Origin: Bradyrhizobium sp. ISRA464
GTDB taxonomy: Bacteria; Pseudomonadota; Alphaproteobacteria; Rhizobiales; Xanthobacteraceae
Direction: 5' to 3'
NCBI RefSeq assembly: GCF_029910095.1
Contig: NZ_CP094526.1
Span: 6,014,001 to 6,078,000, forward strand
DNA length: 64,000 nucleotides
The notes below the pieces were generated by a model that saw only the letters and a program-made list of their open reading frames with translations, was not told the origin of the DNA and did no database searches. Below, in pieces: positions 55,030-64,000 of this stretch. Each line of letters opens with the position of its first letter. The first letter of the stretch is position 1. The translations under genes were made by a program, and so were the position numbers.

Positions 55030-55784
55030 GCGACAGCTCCCGCATGGTCTTCGCTGCCGAGATAGGCCTCGATCACAGCATCGTTCCGGCGGATCGCGTC
55101 CGGCGTGCCGGTCGCCAGAATCCGGCCGTAGCACAGCACGACGATCTCGGGTGCGATCTTGAACACGATGTCCATGTCGTGCTCGATGAACACGACCGTG
55201 ATCTTCTGCTTCTCCCAGAGCTCGCGCACCTTGTCGATCATGCGCCAGCGCTCTTCGGGGCCCATGCCTGCGGTCGGCTCGTCAAGCAGCAGCACCTTCG
55301 GTTCGAGCACCAGCGCGAGCGCGATATCGAGCAGCTTCTGGTCGCCGTGCGATAGCGTGGCGGCGGTTCTGTTGCGCTTGTTGACGAGGCCGAGCAGCTC
55401 CATGGCATGCTCGGCGCGGTCCCGCGTCTCGGCCAAAGGAAAGCGGCGATGCATCACGCCGGCCCGGCGTTGGTCGGCGCAGACCGCGGCCAGCATCGTC
55501 TCCTCCACCGTCAGCGACGGGAAGATGCTCGCAACCTGAAAGGCGCGGCCGATGCCGTGACGCACGATCTCGGGCGGCGCCTTGCCCGCCATGTCGACAC
55601 CATTGAGCAGGATCTGGCCGGCATCCGGCCTCAGCGCGCCTGTGATCATGTTGAAGAACGTGCTCTTGCCGGCGCCGTTCGGACCGATCACGGCGGTGAG
55701 CGACCCGTCGGCAAAGTCGAGCGAGACGTTGTCGGTTGCCTTGACGCCGCCAAAGGATTTCGAGAGGGAGCGGATCTCCAGCAT
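55026..55784 (-). CDS. livG: ABC importer ATPase, LivG type
   Basis: A 252-residue ATPase starting MLEIRSLSKSFGGVKATDNV. Walker A GPNGAGKSTF, the LivG-style signature LSHGDQKLLDIALAL and Walker B VLLLDEPTAGMGPEE are present, with the LivG-specific C-terminal segment after VFIEHDMDIVF. It begins two bases after the SDR stop. In contrast with the importer at 1-5 kb, it is not fused to a permease. Confidence 0.93.
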
Positions 55785-55786
55785 GG

Positions 55787-56566
55787 TCAGCCGTTCGCCT
55801 CCCGCAAGCCGCCATAGGTGCTCCACGAGGTGGCGGCGAGCCAGCCGCAATCGACCGGAACGTTGGCGCCGGTCATGGCCGACGCGGCACTCGATGCAAG
55901 GAATGCGACCACACGGCCGATCTCCGCAGGATCGACCAGACGACGCAAGGCCGCATTGGCCGCCAGGGCGGAGACATCCCGCTCCCCGCGATCGATCGCA
56001 TTCTTCAACGCCGGTGTGAGCGTGTAGCCGGGAGACACCGCGTTGACGCGAATGCCGGACGGCCCCCACTCGGCCGCCAGACATTCCGTGATCGCGATCA
56101 CGGCGGCCTTGGCTGGCGCATAGGCGTGCAGCGGCATCGACCGCATGCCGGCGATCGAGGCGATGTTGACGATGCTGCCGCGCTTGCGCGCGATCATCTG
56201 CCGCGCAAAGGCGACGCAGGCGACGTAGGTGCCGCGCTGGTCGACGCGCACGACATCGTCCCATGAGGTCATCGGCAGCTCGTGCGGCCGAACCGGCACC
56301 TGGATGATCCCGGCGCTGTTGACCAGCACGTCGACCGGACCGCAGTCCCGCTCGACCGCGGCCGCACAGGCCTCGACGCTGCGCTCGTCCGCGACATCGG
56401 TGGCAAACGCCTTGCCGCCGACCTCGGCCGCAACCGCCTGAGCCTTCGTCATATCGCGGTCGACGACCGCCACCAGATCGCCTGACGCTGCAAGCTCACG
56501 GACGCACGCCGCGCCGATGCCGCTCGCGCCGCCGGTGACCACGCTGACCCGTCCCTTTGTCGTCAT
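55787..56566 (-). CDS. Short-chain dehydrogenase/reductase (SDR)
   Basis: A 259-residue NAD(P)-dependent oxidoreductase. The cofactor motif TGGASGIGAACV, NSAG and the catalytic set Ser (IASIAGM), Tyr and Lys (YAPAKAA) are complete. The C-terminal block GWLAATSWSTYGG is close to that of the second SDR (GYIAGTTWAAYGG), so the two belong to one subfamily. It is placed between permease and ATPase genes of the importer, an unusual position. Its ATG overlaps the LivM stop. Confidence 0.9.
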   Translation of the reverse strand: MTTKGRVSVVTGGASGIGAACVRELAASGDLVAVVDRDMTKAQAVAAEVGGKAFATDVADERSVEACAAAVERDCGPVDVLVNSAGIIQVPVRPHELPMTSWDDVVRVDQRGTYVACVAFARQMIARKRGSIVNIASIAGMRSMPLHAYAPAKAAVIAITECLAAEWGPSGIRVNAVSPGYTLTPALKNAIDRGERDVSALAANAALRRLVDPAEIGRVVAFLASSAASAMTGANVPVDCGWLAATSWSTYGGLREANG

Positions 56567-57591
56567 GGCGCGCGCTCCCCGGTTTCACTGCGACGATGGC
56601 CGTACCATTCGACGACGAAGTCCATCAGCCCCTTCCGCAGGCCGATGGCAAAGAACAGGATCACGATGCCCAGCACGATGCCGTGATATTCGGTCAGGCG
56701 GGTGACGGTGTCGTTGAGGATCAGCAGCAGCACCGTCCCCACCATCGGTCCGAGGAACGTGGTGACGCCGCCGAGCATGTTGATGAAGATGCCCTCGCCC
56801 GAGATCGTCCAGTAAGCGAATTCGGGATAGGCGCCGGAAACGAACAGCGCCATGATCATGCCGCCGGTCGACGCGAACAGCGCCGCAAGCACGAAGATCA
56901 CCAGCTTCGCGCGCCAGACATTGATTCCGATGAAGCTCGCGCGCGTCGGGTTGTCGCGGATCATGCGCAGCGTATAACCGAATGGCGACTGCGCGATCTG
57001 GCGCATCAGCAGCAGGCCGATCACGAGCAACGCACAGCTCGCGATGTAGAGATGCAGGGGGTGCGACAGATCGATGCCGAGGAATGGCGGTCGCGGAATG
57101 CCGCCGCGCAGGCCCTGATCGCCACCGGTCAGCGATTGCCACGACAGGATGGTCGAATGGATCAGCATCTGGAATGCCAGTGTGACGAAGGCGAAATAGA
57201 TCTCCTTCAGCCGCACGCAGATCGCGCCGATCACGGCGGCAACGACCAACGTCATCGCCAGAGTTGCAACAAAGGCCACCGGGATCGACACGCCGGTCTT
57301 CTGCATCATCAGGCCGAAGCCATAGGCGCCCAGGCCGAAGAACATGCCATGGCCGAACGAAATCATCCCGGTGTAGCCGACCAGCAGGTTGAGCGAGGTC
57401 GCAAACAGTCCATAGGCCGCGCAGCGGATCACGAAGTCGAGCAGTTGCTTGCTGCCGAAGATGGTCGGCAAGAGCGCCAGCACGACGAAGGCCGCGAGCG
57501 CGATCAGGATATCGCGAAAGCGTTGTGGCCTGGCATCGATGCGGGGCACCTTGACGACCCGAGCGCACTCACTGGCCTGCAATTCGGTCAT
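56563..57591 (-). CDS. livM: ABC importer permease, LivM type
   Basis: A 342-residue permease with about nine hydrophobic segments, including LNLLVGYTGMISFGHGMFFG and the loop FGYTLRMIRDNPTRASFIGI. The start overlaps the stop of the LivH gene by four bases. Its N-terminal extension (about 25 polar residues) and its C-terminal basic tail are normal for the family. Substrate specificity sits in the binding protein, so none is assigned here. Confidence 0.92.
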   Translation of the reverse strand: MTELQASECARVVKVPRIDARPQRFRDILIALAAFVVLALLPTIFGSKQLLDFVIRCAAYGLFATSLNLLVGYTGMISFGHGMFFGLGAYGFGLMMQKTGVSIPVAFVATLAMTLVVAAVIGAICVRLKEIYFAFVTLAFQMLIHSTILSWQSLTGGDQGLRGGIPRPPFLGIDLSHPLHLYIASCALLVIGLLLMRQIAQSPFGYTLRMIRDNPTRASFIGINVWRAKLVIFVLAALFASTGGMIMALFVSGAYPEFAYWTISGEGIFINMLGGVTTFLGPMVGTVLLLILNDTVTRLTEYHGIVLGIVILFFAIGLRKGLMDFVVEWYGHRRSETGERAP

Positions 57592-58490
57592 GCGACCTCC
57601 TTGCCGAACAGGCCGGTTGGGCGCGACACCAGCACGATCACCATGAAGAGATACATCAGCCCTTCGGTGAACAGCGGAAAGCCGAGCGATCCGAATGAGC
57701 GGATCAGGCCGATCAGGAGTGCCCCGAGTAGCGCGCCCAGGATCGAGCCCATGCCGCCGATCACGGTGACGATGAAGGACTCTATCAGTACCGAGAACCC
57801 CATGCCCGGCGTCAACGAACGCACGGGCGCTGCCAGCGCGCCAGCCAACCCCGCCAGCATGCCGCCGAGCGCGAACACACCGCCATAGATCAGTCCGGTG
57901 TTGATGCCGAGTGCGGACACCATTCCCGGATTATGTGCCGCGGCGCGGATCACCTTGCCGATCCTGGTGCGCGCCAGCCCGAGCCCAAGAACCACGGCAG
58001 CAGCCAGCGCGACGCCGATCAGCAGCAGATAATATGGCGGCACCACGCCACCGGCGATGAACAGCGGCGCGACCTGGAATGCGGCCGGCATGCCCATCGA
58101 TTTGAATTCCGGCCCCCAGATCATGCGGACGACGTCATCGAAGATCAGCACGAAAGCGTAGCAGACCAGGAGCTGCATCAGGACGTCGGCGCCGTAGACC
58201 CGGCTCATGAAGGCGCGTTCGAAGATCAGGCCAAGGATCGCCGTACCTACGGCGCCGCTCAGCATCGCCAGCGCAAAGCTGCCCGTGAGCTGGTAGGCGG
58301 TCATCGCGAAATAGGCGCCGAACATATAGAAGGCGCCGTGGCTGAAATTGACCACCTTGAGCACACCGAAGATCAGGGTGAGCCCGACGGCGACGAGAAA
58401 CAGCAGCATGCCGATGATCAGGCCGCTGGTGGTTTGAGTCACCAGGCAAGCGGGACTGGCGAAACAACTGGCGAGCGCGTCGAGGTCCAC
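57588..58490 (-). CDS. livH: ABC importer permease, LivH type
   Basis: A 300-residue permease: SGLIIGMLLFLVAVGLTLIF, VVNFSHGAFYMFGAYFAM and the cytoplasmic loop GKVIRAAAHNPGMVSALGIN are typical. It is separated by about 95 bases from the binding-protein gene upstream, and is otherwise tightly packed with the rest of the operon. Confidence 0.92.
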   Translation of the reverse strand: MDLDALASCFASPACLVTQTTSGLIIGMLLFLVAVGLTLIFGVLKVVNFSHGAFYMFGAYFAMTAYQLTGSFALAMLSGAVGTAILGLIFERAFMSRVYGADVLMQLLVCYAFVLIFDDVVRMIWGPEFKSMGMPAAFQVAPLFIAGGVVPPYYLLLIGVALAAAVVLGLGLARTRIGKVIRAAAHNPGMVSALGINTGLIYGGVFALGGMLAGLAGALAAPVRSLTPGMGFSVLIESFIVTVIGGMGSILGALLGALLIGLIRSFGSLGFPLFTEGLMYLFMVIVLVSRPTGLFGKEVA

Positions 58491-58586
58491 GGGAAGTCAT
58501 CCATTACGGCGGCCGCAACGCCGGCGCGCGACAAGCATCAGATGGCCGGCGGAGACAGCCCATCGCTGTCCCGCCTGGCATGCGGA

Positions 58587-59846
58587 TCAGGTGTAACCCT
58601 TGCTCTTCTTCCACTCGGCCTCGAGTTCGAAGATGGTCTTCCAGTCACCGGCCTTCACGTCAGGCACGTAAGGCTCCTGCGGAATCGTGGTGCCCCACCC
58701 GATCGCATAGCCGACCAGCGTATGGTCGTCGGCGCGCATGGTGACTGTGCCATCGGCACCGAACGGACATTTGATGGTCAGTCCGGTCAGTGCTTCCGCG
58801 ACCTTCTTGCCGTCCGTCGAATTCGCCTTCTTGACGGCCTCGTTGAGGAACATGACCGCCGTTGCGTTCTGCCAGGACCAGTTGGTCGGATACTCGTTGT
58901 ACTTCGCCTTGTAGGCGTCGCCCCAGGCCGCATTCTCCGGTGTCGGCGGGAACGTCTTGATGTAGCGGTCGCCGGAGTGGATGCCCTTGGGCAGGTTCTT
59001 CACCACGGTGAGCGCGGTGTAGTCGGCCATATTGACCGCGAACACCTCCATCTGGGCGAACATGGCATAGATGTTGGCCTGGTCGATGTAGGAGGTGAGA
59101 TCGCCGCCCCACAGGCAGGAATAGAGCGCCTGCGGCTTGGCTTGCAGGATCTTCGTGATCACGTCGGTGTAGTCGGGCTGGAACAGCTTTGGCCAGGATT
59201 CGCTGATGACCTCGACATCGGGCGCGAACTTCTTCAGATACAGCACGAACTCGCCGGTGGTGTCGCGGCCATAGGCATAATCAGGCGAGCAGGTCGCCCA
59301 TTTCTTCAGGCCCTTGGCCTTTGCGATCGACGCCGCATAGCTGCCGCCGACGATCGAGTCGTGAATGCCCTGGCGGACGCAACGGAATGCATTCGGGATG
59401 TGCTGCTTGGGGTCGGCCGTCAGCGACGAGGCCTCCGAGCAGGTGTGGATGCAGAGCACGCCGAGATCGCGCGCCACCTCGTGAACTGCAAACGAGCCCG
59501 ACGACGCCTCGCCATCGAGCAGCATCTCGCAGCCGTCGGTGTTGACGAGCTCGCGCGCGATGCGGGCGGCTTCCTGCGGCTGCCCCTTGGAATCGCGGAT
59601 CACCATCTCGATCTGCCGGCCGGCGAGCCCGCCGGCCGCATTGACCTTCTCCACTTCCAGCAGCACCGCGTTTCGGGAGGAGGTTCCGAGCTGTGCCACC
59701 CGGCCCGACAGGATGGTCGGCATGCCGATCTTGATCGTCTTGGCCTGTGCGCGCGCCACCCATGGCGCAGCCAAGGTCGCCGCACCGGCGCCCATCAGCG
59801 CGAGAGTCGCACGCCGGCTGACGCCCGGTTTACGGGTTCTCTTCAT
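58587..59846 (-). CDS. ABC importer substrate-binding protein, Liv type
   Basis: A 419-residue periplasmic protein, first gene of the minus-strand catabolic operon. GGGAGGGGAG precedes the ATG at 59846. A twin-arginine-like signal (SRRATLALMGAGAATLAAP) is cut near residue 33. The mature part opens IKIGMPTILSGRVAQLGTSS and includes EVEKVNAAGGLAGRQIEMVI. It is only distantly related to the two binding proteins at the left end. The ligand is unknown, but neighbouring CoA and BVMO genes suggest a cyclic or branched acid. Confidence 0.92.
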   Translation of the reverse strand: MKRTRKPGVSRRATLALMGAGAATLAAPWVARAQAKTIKIGMPTILSGRVAQLGTSSRNAVLLEVEKVNAAGGLAGRQIEMVIRDSKGQPQEAARIARELVNTDGCEMLLDGEASSGSFAVHEVARDLGVLCIHTCSEASSLTADPKQHIPNAFRCVRQGIHDSIVGGSYAASIAKAKGLKKWATCSPDYAYGRDTTGEFVLYLKKFAPDVEVISESWPKLFQPDYTDVITKILQAKPQALYSCLWGGDLTSYIDQANIYAMFAQMEVFAVNMADYTALTVVKNLPKGIHSGDRYIKTFPPTPENAAWGDAYKAKYNEYPTNWSWQNATAVMFLNEAVKKANSTDGKKVAEALTGLTIKCPFGADGTVTMRADDHTLVGYAIGWGTTIPQEPYVPDVKAGDWKTIFELEAEWKKSKGYT

Positions 59847-59950
59847 TCTCCCCTCCCTGTCGGGTTCGCGTTCCCAAATCCCTGTTGGAGATCGTTCCGT
59901 CTCCGTGTCCACGATGTTTTCAGAGCAAGGGGGGTGACGTCAAGCCAAAT

Positions 59951-61513
59951 ATGAATTACGAGTCACAGTTCATTCAGGGAGAAAACCGGCCGGCAACCGG
60001 CCTTGTCGAGCGGCGAATGATCAATCTTTCCAGCTTCATCGCCTTTCATGCCAAGCGGACGCCGGATCGCTGTGCGCTGAAATATCGCGGCGAAGATATC
60101 TCCTATGCGAGCTTCGACCTGCGGATCAGGCAGGTCGGCGGCTGGCTGGCCGCACGCGGCATCGGTCCCGGCGACGTCGTCGCCGTCCTGATGAAGAACA
60201 GCGCGGCCTTTCTCGAACTGGTGTTCGCGGTAAGCCACATCGGCGCGGTGTTCCTGCCGATCAACTATCGCCTGTCGGCCGACGAGGTTGGCTACATCGT
60301 CGGCAATTCCGGCGCGCGCCTCCTGATCGCGGACGAGGAGCTTGCGGCGATCGCGGCCGGCGGCGCAGCCGTCGTGCTGCTCGACGAAGTCGCGCAATCC
60401 AGCATCACGAGCCTCGCGCCCGACATCGCGCCGGCGCCGATGCATGTGTGCCAGCCGCGCGACCTGATGCGGCTGATGTACACCTCTGGCACAACCGATC
60501 GCCCCAAGGGGGTGATGCTTACCTACGAGAACATCTACTGGAAATCCGCCGACCAGACGCTGGTGCTCGGATTGAATGCGGATACGCGACTGCTCGTTGT
60601 CGGTCCGCTCTATCATGTCGGCGCGCTCGACCTGCCCGGCATCGCCGTGCTCTGGCACGGCGGCATGCTGTGCATTCATCGCACCTTCGAGCCCGAACCG
60701 GCGCTCGCCGCGATTGAGCGAGAGCAGCTGAATGCCGCGTGGTTCGCGCCGGTCATGACCACCGCCCTGCTCACCTGCCCGAACCGTGAGCGCTACGACG
60801 TCTCCAGCCTGCAATGGGCGATCGGCGGCGGCGAAAAGACGCCGGAGGTGCGGATCCGCGCCTTCTCGGAGTATTTCAGGAATGCACGCTACATCGACGC
60901 CTACGGCCTCACCGAGAGCTGCGGCGGCGACACGTTCATGGAGCCGGGGCGCGAGATCGAGAAAATCGGCTCGACTGGCCGTGCTATCGCCCATGTCGAA
61001 ATCGAAATCCGCGACGACGCCGGCAAGCGTGTGGCCGCTGGTCAGAACGGCGAGATCTGCCTGCGCGGTCCGAAGGTCACCCAAGGCTACTGGAAGGATC
61101 CGGAGAAGACGGCGTCCGCGTTCTTCGGCGATTGGTTCCGGACCGGCGATATCGGCTATCTCGACGAAGACGGCTTCCTGTATCTCACCGACCGCAAGAA
61201 GGACATGATCATTTCGGGCGGCGAGAATATCGCCTCCTCCGAGGTCGAGCGCGTCATCTATGAAATGCCTGAGGTGCGCGAGGTCGCCGTGGTCGGCCTC
61301 CCCGACGACCGCTGGGGCGAAAAGCCGGTTGCCATCGTGGTGCTCGCCGATGACGCAAGGCTCGACCTGCCCGCTCTTACTGACTACTGCCGTGCCCGGC
61401 TCGCCGGCTTCAAGGTGCCGAAGCAATTGATCATTCGCGACAGCCTGCCGCGCAACCCGTCCGGCAAGGTGCTCAAGCGCGTTCTCCGCACCGAACTCGA
61501 GGCCATCGCATGA
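59951..61513 (+). CDS. Acyl-CoA ligase (AMP-forming, long/medium-chain type)
   Basis: A 520-residue ligase; an alternative start at 60017 (MINLSSFIAFHAKRTPDR) would be 22 residues shorter and has a better GAGCGG site. Motifs: MYTSGTTDRPKGVML, YGLTESCGGD, TGDIGYLDEDGFLYLTDRKK, DMIISGGENIASSEVE and the catalytic Lys in NPSGKVLKRVLR. It activates an acid with ATP and CoA. It is divergent from the importer operon and overlaps the TetR gene by four bases. Confidence 0.92.
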   Translation: MNYESQFIQGENRPATGLVERRMINLSSFIAFHAKRTPDRCALKYRGEDISYASFDLRIRQVGGWLAARGIGPGDVVAVLMKNSAAFLELVFAVSHIGAVFLPINYRLSADEVGYIVGNSGARLLIADEELAAIAAGGAAVVLLDEVAQSSITSLAPDIAPAPMHVCQPRDLMRLMYTSGTTDRPKGVMLTYENIYWKSADQTLVLGLNADTRLLVVGPLYHVGALDLPGIAVLWHGGMLCIHRTFEPEPALAAIEREQLNAAWFAPVMTTALLTCPNRERYDVSSLQWAIGGGEKTPEVRIRAFSEYFRNARYIDAYGLTESCGGDTFMEPGREIEKIGSTGRAIAHVEIEIRDDAGKRVAAGQNGEICLRGPKVTQGYWKDPEKTASAFFGDWFRTGDIGYLDEDGFLYLTDRKKDMIISGGENIASSEVERVIYEMPEVREVAVVGLPDDRWGEKPVAIVVLADDARLDLPALTDYCRARLAGFKVPKQLIIRDSLPRNPSGKVLKRVLRTELEAIA

Positions 61514-62154
61514 CGCAAGCCACATCCGCCAAGGTGACAAAGCTCAACCGGGTCGAGCGCAACGCCTGGACCAAGCAGAAGATCTTCGACGCCGCGACCA
61601 AGATCGTTGGCAAATACGGCTACGCCGAAGCATCCGTTGCCCGCATCACGGAAGCCGCCGGTGTCGCGCAAGGCACCTTCTACAATCACTTCGAGAACCG
61701 CCAGGAACTACTCGATCAATTGCTGCCGAAGATCGGCCTCGACATGGTTCGCTTCATCCGTGCCCGGACCGGGACTGCCGACGCTGCACGCCAGGAGATC
61801 GAGCGCTTCAGCGCATTCTTCGATTTCATCCGCGAGGTGCCGGAGTTCCTGCGCATCCTCAACGAGGCCGAGTTCTTCGCGCCAATCGGCTATCAGAAGC
61901 ACTTCGACAACATCTCGAGCGCTTATGTGCGGATCCTCCAGCGTGCACGGGCTGCGGGAGCCACCAACACGTTCAGCGATGAGGAGTTCGAGGCCATCGT
62001 TCAGGTGTTGATGGGTGCGCGGGGCTATCTCAGCCGCCGTTACTCGTATTCCGAACGAGGCGTCACCGCGGTGCCCGATTACGTTATCTCCGCGTACCAG
62101 AAGCTGGTGACGCGCGGCCTGTTCGCCGCCAGCGGCAAGGAACGAAAGTCGTGA
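61510..62154 (+). CDS. TetR-family transcriptional regulator
   Basis: A 214-residue regulator. The helix-turn-helix reads VARITEAAGVAQGTFYNHFE within residues about 46-66. The C-terminal part (FFDFIREVPEFLRILNEAEF, with a conserved pocket-like GYQKHFDNISSAYVRIL) is typical of acyl-CoA- or lipid-sensing members. It overlaps both neighbours by four bases, so it is made together with the enzymes it probably controls. The likely operator lies in the 100-base gap at 59847-59950. Confidence 0.9.
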   Translation: MTQATSAKVTKLNRVERNAWTKQKIFDAATKIVGKYGYAEASVARITEAAGVAQGTFYNHFENRQELLDQLLPKIGLDMVRFIRARTGTADAARQEIERFSAFFDFIREVPEFLRILNEAEFFAPIGYQKHFDNISSAYVRILQRARAAGATNTFSDEEFEAIVQVLMGARGYLSRRYSYSERGVTAVPDYVISAYQKLVTRGLFAASGKERKS

Positions 62155-62924
62155 GCGCTGACGGCACCATCCTCGTCACCGGCGGCAGCCGTGGCATCGG
62201 CGCGGCGACCGCGTCCCTGCTTGCTGATCAGGGCCATCACGTCGTCATCGTCGACATCGCACCCGAGCCGCTGGTCGGAACCACGGTCATCCTTTGGCCG
62301 GCGCCGTTCGACGTCGCGAGTGAAAGTGCCGTCGTCGCCGGCGTCGCCGATATCGAGAAGGCGCACGGTCCGATCACGGGCCTCGTCAACGCCGCCGGCG
62401 TGTTCGGCAAGATGCATTCGATCGAGCGGGTGCGGATGGAGCAATGGGACCACGAGGTCAACATCGACCTGCGCGGCACGTTCCTGGTCGCGCGCAGCGT
62501 CGGCGTCGGTATGGCGAAGCGGCGACACGGTGCGATCGTCAACGTCGCCTCGGTCGCCGGCATGACCTCGGGACCGATCCATGCCTATACGGCGGCGAAG
62601 GCCGGCGTCATCCAGATCACACAGACACTCGCCGCCGAATGGGGCCGCGTCGGCATCCGCGTCAACGCGGTGTCGCCCGGCTTCACCCGCACCGCGGCGC
62701 TCGAGGCCGGCATCGCATCGGGCGCCCTGAACAAGGACATGCTCGCGCGCCCGACCGCCATGAACCGGCTGGTCGAGCCGATGGAGGTAGCGCAGGCGAT
62801 CGTCTGGCTGCTCTCGCCCCTGAGCAGCGGCCTCACCGGCATCAACCTGCCGGTCGACGCCGGCTACATCGCGGGCACCACCTGGGCGGCCTATGGCGGC
62901 CTGCCGGACGCGCCGGTCAGCTAG
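62151..62924 (+). CDS. Short-chain dehydrogenase/reductase (SDR), second copy
   Basis: A 257-residue SDR starting at a GTG that overlaps the TetR stop. Cofactor motif TGGSRGIGAATA, NAAG, and the catalytic Ser (VASVAGM), Tyr and Lys (YTAAKAG) are present. It shares the unusual tail GYIAGTTWAAYGG with the SDR at 55787. Next to a Baeyer-Villiger-type monooxygenase it may oxidise a cyclic alcohol to the ketone that the monooxygenase then uses. Confidence 0.9.
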   Translation: MSADGTILVTGGSRGIGAATASLLADQGHHVVIVDIAPEPLVGTTVILWPAPFDVASESAVVAGVADIEKAHGPITGLVNAAGVFGKMHSIERVRMEQWDHEVNIDLRGTFLVARSVGVGMAKRRHGAIVNVASVAGMTSGPIHAYTAAKAGVIQITQTLAAEWGRVGIRVNAVSPGFTRTAALEAGIASGALNKDMLARPTAMNRLVEPMEVAQAIVWLLSPLSSGLTGINLPVDAGYIAGTTWAAYGGLPDAPVS

Positions 62925-62936
62925 GAACAACAACGC

Positions 62937-64000
62937 ATGAACATCGAGCTTCCGCGCAAGACCCTCGATCTGTCCTCCGCCATCGCGGAAGGCGATATCC
63001 GCGTGCTGCTGATGGTGCTGGTGCACATGACCGGCGACGAGAAGTGGCTGGAGCCTCCCTACAAGCCGAAGCGCGACGTCCGCCTGATCCCCGATCCCGA
63101 TGCCGGCGTGCCGAGGGAGATCCAGGATGAGATCCGTGCGGCCGTGCTCAATCTGTTCGCGCACGGTACACCCAAGCCCATCATCAGCGATCCCGGCGAC
63201 GAACTGATGCTGAGGATGATGCGGGCAACGCTTGGTGAAAACGTTGCGGCGGAATATGCGCCGTTGATGCGCGAAGAGATGGGCTTCATCCCCCGCGACG
63301 CGCGCTGGCAAAAGCGCCCCTCCGACGAGACGTTGGCGCGGCAGCATGTGCTGATCGTCGGCGCCGGCGTCTGCGCGATTGCGCTCGGTGTCGCGCTCGG
63401 ACGGCTCGGCATCCCCTACACGATCGTCGAGAAGGAAGACGAGATCGGCGGCACCTGGTACGTCAACCGCTATCCCGGTTGCGGCGTCGATACGCCGAAC
63501 CACTCCTATTCCTTCTCCTTCGGCGCACGCAATCCATGGACGCGCTATTTCGCGCAGCGCCAGGAGTTGCTGGACTATCTGCTCAAGGTCGTGCGCGAAT
63601 ATGGCATCCGCAAGAACGTCCGCCTCAACACCGAGCTCGTCGCCGCGCGCTGGGATGAGGGCAAACGGCGCTGGATCTCGACCCTCAAGACACACAACGG
63701 TGAAGAGACTTTCGAGTCGACCGCGCTGGTCAGCGCGATCGGCCAGCTCAACGATCCCTCGCCGGCCCGCTTCAGAGGAGACGAGGATTTCAAGGGCCTG
63801 ACGGTTCATTCGTCGCTGTGGTCCGACGACATCAAGCTCGACGGCAAGCATGTCGCGGTGATCGGCACCGGCGCGACCGCGATGCAGCTCGTGCCGTCAA
63901 TTGCCGATCGTGTCGCCTCGGTGACCGTCTATCAGCGCACCGCGCAGTGGGCGCGCCCGGTGAAGGGCTATTCCGATCCGATCACCGACGGCGCGCAATG
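62937..64000 (+). CDS. Flavin-containing (Baeyer-Villiger-type) monooxygenase, 3' end beyond window
   Basis: At least 354 residues are visible. An N-terminal extension of about 135 residues precedes the FAD motif VLIVGAGVCAIALGVALGRL (the usual last glycine is Ala). Then come GGTWYVNRYPGCGVDTPNH and the Baeyer-Villiger fingerprint F-x-G-x3-H-x3-W (FKGLTVHSSLW), followed by the NADPH motif VIGTGATAMQLVPSIA. Such enzymes insert oxygen next to a ketone to give an ester or lactone. The long N-terminal extension marks a BVMO subgroup acting on larger or cyclic ketones. It follows the SDR by 12 bases. Confidence 0.9.
   Translation, partial: MNIELPRKTLDLSSAIAEGDIRVLLMVLVHMTGDEKWLEPPYKPKRDVRLIPDPDAGVPREIQDEIRAAVLNLFAHGTPKPIISDPGDELMLRMMRATLGENVAAEYAPLMREEMGFIPRDARWQKRPSDETLARQHVLIVGAGVCAIALGVALGRLGIPYTIVEKEDEIGGTWYVNRYPGCGVDTPNHSYSFSFGARNPWTRYFAQRQELLDYLLKVVREYGIRKNVRLNTELVAARWDEGKRRWISTLKTHNGEETFESTALVSAIGQLNDPSPARFRGDEDFKGLTVHSSLWSDDIKLDGKHVAVIGTGATAMQLVPSIADRVASVTVYQRTAQWARPVKGYSDPITDGAQ

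Noticed and set aside
59935..59942. TGACGTCA palindrome in the divergent region before the ligase gene
   Set aside because: Only 8 bp and not extended by flanking symmetry; insufficient to call as the TetR operator.

Overview
The window looks like a high-GC alphaproteobacterial chromosome segment, most likely Bradyrhizobium or a close relative. The indicators are several Liv-type ABC importers, many CaiB/BaiF CoA-transferases, a phasin, an OpgC-domain protein, a CtaD of the alphaproteobacterial aa3 type, and a short repeat (TGTGCCGCTGAKTTGCCCGAC) that I associate with Bradyrhizobium genomes from memory. The genus is an inference; no rRNA or tRNA gene was seen.

Layout. (1) 1-10.9 kb: a TetR regulator (cut by the window edge), a 24-bp palindromic operator, then a tight plus-strand operon of substrate-binding protein, LivH, a LivM-LivG fusion, LivF, an acyl-CoA carboxylase beta subunit, a second binding protein, an acyl-CoA ligase and an AMACR-like CoA-transferase-fold protein. 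It should import an organic acid and activate it to a CoA thioester. (2) 11.1-17.2 kb: a minus-strand operon of flavin monooxygenase, alpha/beta hydrolase, an MFS carrier interrupted by an in-frame TGA, and an M24 peptidase-fold hydrolase, divergent from a LysR gene whose ribosome binding site lies in an 11-bp-stem hairpin. (3) 17.4-31.6 kb: an accessory stretch of small membrane proteins, stress genes and decayed genes. It holds three Rnk/GreA-C copies (one apparently whole, two broken), a universal stress protein, two proteins sharing an SSPC-x-M-x-E-x-x-PAY motif, a Tim44-like protein in an operon with an orphan cytochrome oxidase subunit I, a GrlR-like pseudogene, a cytochrome c remnant and a phasin. 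(4) 32-37.6 kb: an FMN 2-hydroxyacid oxidase, then a GlxA-type AraC regulator divergent from a four-gene operon (possible acetyltransferase, MFS exporter, YqcI/YcgG-family protein, cupin). This is the best candidate for an undescribed system. (5) 38-44.3 kb: a CoA-transferase, a GFA protein, two damaged regulatory or DNA-binding genes including a GcrA-like one, an S24/LexA-like repressor with matching palindromes on both sides, and OpgC. (6) 44.3-51 kb: a thiolase divergent from a TRAP importer with two DctP genes and a CoA-transferase. (7) 51-64 kb: a minus-strand operon of a complete Liv-type ABC importer, an SDR, a CoA-transferase, an enoyl-CoA hydratase, a MaoC hydratase and a CoA-ester lyase, divergent from acyl-CoA ligase, TetR, SDR and a Baeyer-Villiger-type monooxygenase cut by the window end.

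Together, regions 1, 2, 6 and 7 form a catabolic block: import of organic acids, cyclic ketones or aromatics, CoA activation by ligase or CoA transfer, then hydration, cleavage and thiolysis. Substrates cannot be read from the sequence. At least seven genes in regions 2, 3 and 5 carry a nonsense codon or frameshift, while the large catabolic operons are otherwise intact. That suggests either real decay in the accessory regions or local sequence errors.
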